A DNA stretch of 64,000 nucleotides from Heliocidaris erythrogramma (lineage: Eukaryota; Echinodermata; Echinoidea; Camarodonta; Echinometridae): the NCBI GenBank assembly GCA_025617745.1, contig CM046853.1:29391822-29455821 (forward strand). Reading direction: 5' to 3'. A model generated the notes under the pieces. That model saw nothing but the letters and a program-made list of their open reading frames with translations, did no database searches and was not told the DNA's origin. The translations under genes were made by a program, and so were the position numbers. Of the stretch, positions 60,901-64,000 are shown one piece after another (the first letter of the stretch is position 1; each line of letters starts with the position of its first letter).

Positions 60901-63399
60901 TTTCTAACTTGCATCAGTAAATAAATTCCTGGGAATAGAAATTGATTTAAAATTTTCATGGCATGAACACACTGGTGCTGTCTGCAACCAGACTAAAAGA
61001 TATATTGGTATTTTAAGCAAACTTAGATATCTTCCCAAATGTGTTAAAGAACTTTGTATAATAATGGGTTGACTATACCTCATTTATGTTACTGTGCTGA
61101 AGTTTAAATTTTATGCCTCCATCAGAACAACTGTTAATTTCTATATTCATAAATTTGCATCAGGGATGGCTCTCATATCAGGATCATATTCCTTTTGAGC
61201 TCTTCCCTTTGCTTTTATCATTTTTTGTTTGAATGCATGTTCTTTTGTATTAATGTATTTCTAAATGTAATTATTGTACGTTATGTATTCTTTCATGACA
61301 AGTGTAAATAAACAAACTTTGAACTTTGAACTTTGTACATGTATGTACTTGACTTAAGACACACTTGCACTCTGTTTCACAGTCAAATCAGAATCTGTGC
61401 ATGAAGATATTTTTTTTTCAAACAAAAGATCTGCTCAGGAAAATAAGAAAGGCAGAAGCTGCCCTATAGGCCAACAATGAGCCATCTATACACACAGAGT
61501 TTGGTCAGTACAGTTCAATTTGGACAGAATATGATCCATATTGCTGTTGCTTTGTGGGGCAAGCAGATAATACAAATGGATGCACCATGTTCTGTCCAAC
61601 TTAAAACCAAGTGGCCAAAGACTGTTGATAGATGGCTTTTGGTCTACCATAGAATTGCTTGCATTTTATTTTTCACAATTTTATGTCCAAATTTGTGATG
61701 ACACATAAAGACAGATTTTTAAAAGAGATTTAAAGAGATTTAAGACATTTAAGAGATTTAAGAGATTTAAATTTAAGTTAACATGTAGTTCAGTACAAAA
61801 ACAATGCAATTACTATTTACGTAATTCAGCTGACATCATGCAAAAATAATTAGAGATAATTTCTACTTGAAATTAAATTTAAGCTGTCAGGGCACGATTT
61901 TGTACATGCAGAGAGAGGTATGTTCCTACCGCACTTGTATCAACTACATTGTACATGACTATACACTACTTGTTCAACTATAAGACTGATGTTTTCACAA
62001 GGAAATGTTGTCACCATCAATGTTCCTTTTGAAATGTTACACCGCTTGCTACATGTACATGTAGGTTCAACTGTATATTATTTATGATACCAGTAAATCA
62101 TGGAGATACACCTGGCATAGATATAGCATTCTGAATAATTTTCCATCAAAACATGCTTTCACTGAATTTTCAAATTATTTTAATTCTAAAGGCTGATTCC
62201 CTATGTAAATTTAAATACATGTATTTTGATTCATGGTTTTACATGTTCGAAATTTTTGGAAAATGACTTATTCTTTGTCATGTAAGAAACTGGTGATATA
62301 AAAAAAATCAATAAAGTGTAATCTGATTCTCCGGCAATAAGGCAAAATTAGATAGTCACATGTGTGACCATTTGTTTCACCTTACGAAGAATAGCCCTAG
62401 TACTAAGTTTGAAGTTAATGGCTCAAATTGTTCAAAAGATATTGCCAGAAGGAAGCTAAAAACCTAAAATCCCATGGTAAATGATCTCTGTGACCTTCGA
62501 CCTACTTACCCCAAAATCTTATTCTATACTATGATGCATACTAGCACTCAGTGTGAAGGTCATACTTCAAATGGTTCTTGAGATGTTGTGTTAATGAGGC
62601 TAAATCCTGAAATTTCAGTACTGACCCCTGTGACCTTTGAACTTTGATCTACAAAATGTACGTATCCCCAAAATCTAATCAGATCTTCTTACTAGCAACA
62701 AGTTTGAATTTCATACCTCAAAATGGTTCTTGAGATACGTTAACAAGGCTAACACCTGCAATGTCAAAATTGACCGCTATGACCTTTGACCTACCTACCC
62801 CAAATCTAATCATATTGTCTTCCTATGGTGATACATACTAGTACCAAGTTTGAAGTCCATACCTCAAATGGTTCTTGAGACATGACGTAAACAAGGCTGA
62901 AACCTGCAATTTCAGAATTGACCTCCATCAACCTTGACCTACATATCCCAAAATCTAATCATATCATCTTCCTATAGTTATACATACTTGTATAAAGTTT
63001 AAAATGCATACCTGAGATGGTTCTTGAGATATTGCGTTAACGATGCTAACACCTGAAATTTCATAAATTGACCTCTGTGATCTTTTACCTTTGACCTACG
63101 AAACCCAAAATCTATTCCAATCTACTTCCCATGGTCATACCTACATGTACTACCATGTTTAAAGTTCATATCTCAAATGATTCTTGAGATATTACATTAA
63201 CAAGAAAGTGGGACAGACAGACAGACAAGACAGACAGAAAACTCGAAAAACATAAGGCCTCCAGCAACATCTTGGGTGTACGGAGGCTTAAAAGTATGCA
63301 TGCAGTATAAAAGAGGAAAATACTTACTGTTTTCAATTGTAGGGTCGTAGGAATCAACAAACTGGTTTTCTACAAACTGGATTGTCAGGGAAGATTTTC
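48825..63399 (-). CDS. Rheb: Rheb small GTPase, 6 of 7 coding exons
   Basis: Exons on the - strand are 63399-63328, 57011-56861, 54522-54466, 52458-52411, 51249-51168 and 48908-48825, 494 bp in all, with every splice phase agreeing. Exon 1 (initiator Met and most of the P-loop) is beyond the right edge. Visible motifs are GKSSLTIQFVENQFVDSYDP then TIENT (switch I), DTAGQDEYSIFPQ (G3/switch II), NKTDLHMER (G4) and ESSAK (G5). The C-terminus is KDEKCVII, a CAAX box. Rheb-GTP activates mTORC1 on lysosomes; farnesylation of the CAAX cysteine anchors it. Expected length is about 182 residues, close to 184 in human. Identity is clear from the near-complete switch and G-box agreement with vertebrate Rheb. 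Confidence 0.97.
49669..50723. mobile_element. piggyBac-like MITE, copy 2, itself carrying an insertion
   Basis: The left boundary reads TCAACCCTTTCAAG, where TCAA is probably a mutated TTAA. The right boundary is GAATGGG followed by TTAA. Blocks CCACATTTTGTGGTTTG and AATGTGATAAATTTAGCCC match copy 1 (23648-24052) in opposite orientation. The extra length is due to unrelated inserts, including 50357-50429. Confidence 0.72.
50357..50429. mobile_element. Short inverted-repeat insert (CCCCGTTTACAC ends)
   Basis: ACCCCGTTTACACAGAGACT faces its complement ending TGTGTAAACAGGGT. AACTCGA / TCGAGTT words pair inside. It is nested within the piggyBac-like MITE. Confidence 0.65.
51168..51249 (-). CDS. 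Rheb: Rheb exon 6 (G5, SAK)
   Basis: 82 bp. The acceptor CTCTATAG and donor GTAGTG bound it. It encodes SISTQQGKQLADSWGATFIE and SSAKQNE. Confidence 0.96.
51321..51864. mobile_element. Palindromic TTAA-type MITE, copy 2
   Basis: AAAGGAAACGTTCAACCTGA at the left faces ATCAGGGTGAACTTCCCCTT at the right. ATCAATGAAAGTTTGAGCAA and its complement pair near the ends. It is the same family as 21081-21610 and lies in a Rheb intron directly beside exon 6. Confidence 0.82.
52411..52458 (-). CDS. Rheb: Rheb exon 5 (G4, NKTD)
   Basis: 48 bp. The acceptor TCTTGTAG and donor GTATAA bound it. It encodes IPLVLVGNKTDLHME. NKTD replaces the NKKD of human Rheb but keeps the guanine-specifying N and D. Confidence 0.96.
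54466..54522 (-). CDS. Rheb: Rheb exon 4
   Basis: 57 bp. The acceptor TCTCTTCAG and donor GTAAGA bound it. It encodes FEVVQIIYEKLLDMTGKV. Confidence 0.95.
54990..55100. repeat. (CT)n microsatellite
   Basis: Interrupted CTCTCTCTC runs in a Rheb intron. Open frames on either strand are repeat artefacts. Confidence 0.85.
55238..56110. mobile_element. Non-autonomous element with a fragment of a SANT/Myb-like protein
   Basis: CCCTGTTCATATACATGTAC at 55239 is inverted at 55316-55338 (CGTATATGAACGGGTGTC) and repeated directly at 56051-56068 (ACACCCGTTCATATACGC). GC-rich words TTTTGCGGAT and TTGCGGC recur. Between them lies an ATG-started 61-codon frame (55716). The boundaries are only approximate. 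It sits in a Rheb intron. Confidence 0.6.
55716..55898 (+). pseudogene. Truncated SANT/Myb (trihelix)-like ORF
   Basis: The frame begins MSEGNWKEHEITELLLVGGE and continues EEIRLQI, which resembles the first helices of the Myb/SANT DNA-binding proteins carried by PIF/Harbinger transposons (W..HE...LL..G.EEI). After about 35 residues it turns into unrelated sequence, so only the first part of the domain remains. Family assignment is by eye and tentative. Confidence 0.45.
56273..56534. mobile_element. GC-rich 262 bp TTAA-flanked MITE
   Basis: AGGGATACTCA and TGGGTATCCCT are inverted ends, each flanked by TTAA (56269-56272 and 56535-56538). The body is much more GC- and CpG-rich than the intron around it. 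It lies about 330 bp from Rheb exon 3. Confidence 0.8.
56861..57011 (-). CDS. Rheb: Rheb exon 3 (switch II)
   Basis: 151 bp. The acceptor CTTCACAG and donor GTAATG bound it. It encodes FDKPFKINGQQYQLKIIDTA, then GQDEYSIFPQ and GYVLVYAVTSAK. It corresponds to two exons in vertebrates. Confidence 0.96.
57012..60930. other. Rheb intron 2, left part
   Basis: AT-rich intron sequence. It contains a CTGTAAAACCAG-type MITE remnant (57465-57635), a C-run at 58370-58381 and a partly palindromic relic at 60210-60545 with TTTCGCGAATAGGAC and TTTGCGAAAATAGGAC. No other gene was seen. Confidence 0.5.
60935..61338 (+). mobile_element. CR1/L2-type LINE 3' fragment
   Basis: FLGIEIDLKFSWHEHTGAV and GILSKLRYLPK are a reverse-transcriptase C-terminal block, broken by stops. 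It is followed by a 3' UTR with GTAAATAAAC and a GAACTTTGAACTTTG microsatellite tail. The copy is 5'-truncated and dead. It is inserted in Rheb intron 2. Confidence 0.78.
62385..63240. repeat. Tandem array of ~145 bp units with DR1-like words, ending in (GACA)n
   Basis: Units contain GTGACCTTTGACCTAC, CCCAAAATCTAATCA, AAGTTTGAA and CAAATGGTTCTTGAGA and recur at about 62491, 62631, 62780, 62922 and 63076. The array ends in GACAGACAGACAAGACAGAC at 63213-63238 and AAGGCCTCCAGCAAC. It sits in Rheb intron 2, close to exon 2. Confidence 0.82.
63328..63399 (-). CDS. Rheb: Rheb exon 2 (switch I)
   Basis: 72 bp. The acceptor TATTACAG lies before it and the donor GTAAGT after. It encodes GKSSLTIQFVENQFVDSYDP and TIENT. 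The first codon is split with the unseen exon 1. Confidence 0.96.
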
Positions 63400-64000
63400 C
63401 TGTAATACATGTATATTGAGAAAAAAAAGGAGTATTTTACAGGTAAGGCAAATTTCCCATATCATGTAAAAGTAATACTTATTATACTACATGAAAGTCA
63501 ATTGTTGAAAGAGAAATGATTAAGAATCAGAAAGTTATCATTTTTGGAAAATGTAAATATCACTATAAAACAAAGTGATCTTCATGTACCTCACTACATC
63601 TACATGTACTTGGGCATAAAATTATTATTAGAGTATAAGGATATTTGTTACAACAAATTTGACTTATATGTATATGTATTTGTATGGGGTTCTAGTAGTA
63701 CTACATTCAAAAGAATCAAAGAGTTGCCAGCTTTTGAATAATGTGATCTTCAAGACTTGAAAATATAATACTGTAACTGGGAAATTGGGTTCCAACTTTC
63801 TTAAAGTTTATGTGCACATACAGATAAAATATCAGTTTTGAAAGTCCAAGCGTATTGACTTATATGCTAATGAGTCTTCAGCACAGTGACTGAAGACATA
63901 TCCTGTCCTTTTTTAACCTAACTTTCAGTTGACTGAAATATGGGATCAGCGTTTAAAGGCACTACACTTTTGTGGAGCAAAATTTCTATAAAACATGAAA
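63400..64000. other. Rheb intron 1, partial
   Basis: AT-rich sequence with no GYRSVG-encoding exon on the - strand, so Rheb exon 1 lies further right. Confidence 0.6.

Noticed and set aside
1-64000. CRISPR arrays, bacterial operons, rRNA
   Set aside because: None seen; the spliced genes and repeats are those of an animal nucleus.

Overview
This window is animal nuclear DNA: AT-rich, with introns, GT..AG splice sites, long non-coding stretches and very many transposon remnants. The repeat spectrum points to an echinoderm, most likely a sea urchin. It includes a DIRS-type tyrosine-recombinase retrotransposon, an RNase H-bearing I-type LINE, a tRNA-headed SINE, many palindromic TA- and TTAA-flanked MITEs, and frequent TACATGTA motifs. 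The organism is inferred from these features, not proven.

Three cellular genes are supported. (1) A FAST-kinase-domain (FASTKD/TBRG4-type) mitochondrial RNA protein lies on the + strand in five coding exons from 12382 to 19584; the exons join in phase to about 589 codons ending in a RAP domain. (2) A coiled-coil protein with a C-terminal UBZ1-like zinc finger lies on the + strand in two coding exons from 28582 to 31533. It resembles the TANK/TBKBP1/TAX1BP1 group of adaptors, but the exact family is uncertain. (3) The small GTPase Rheb lies on the - strand in six exons between 63399 and 48825. All splice phases agree and the protein ends in the prenylation box CVII. Its first exon is to the right of the window.

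Layout: 1-2450 holds the 3' end of an I-type LINE and two tandem copies of a small module with a hairpin and GAA tail. 2838-5523 is a 2.7 kb foldback element with arms of about 690 bp. 6530-10930 is a decayed DIRS element with an unusual perfect inverted repeat at its 3' end. 11427-12178 is a MITE just upstream of the FASTKD gene. The FASTKD introns carry a MITE, a 1.5 kb element built from nine ~145 bp units, and a SINE. 19.6-28.4 kb is intergenic and rich in MITEs, including a piggyBac-like MITE nested in another element. 28.5-31.5 kb is the UBZ1 gene. 31.9-43.3 kb is intergenic, with two large palindromic elements (1.7 and 1.5 kb), a TTAA-flanked element, a dead mariner/Tc-like transposase and several short MITEs. 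43.3-48.8 kb is quiet AT-rich DNA downstream of Rheb, possibly its 3' UTR. 48.8-63.4 kb is Rheb with MITE-laden introns. These include a three-deep nest of insertions and an array of about 145 bp units that carry DR1-like nuclear-receptor half-site pairs.

The three genes share no obvious operation. Rheb drives mTORC1, FASTKD proteins handle mitochondrial RNA, and the UBZ1 protein may be an innate-immunity or autophagy adaptor. The most distinctive content is transposon biology: whole-length palindromes, an insertion whose empty site is preserved in the opposite arm of the same palindrome, and several element families with the same TTAA-AGG boundary.
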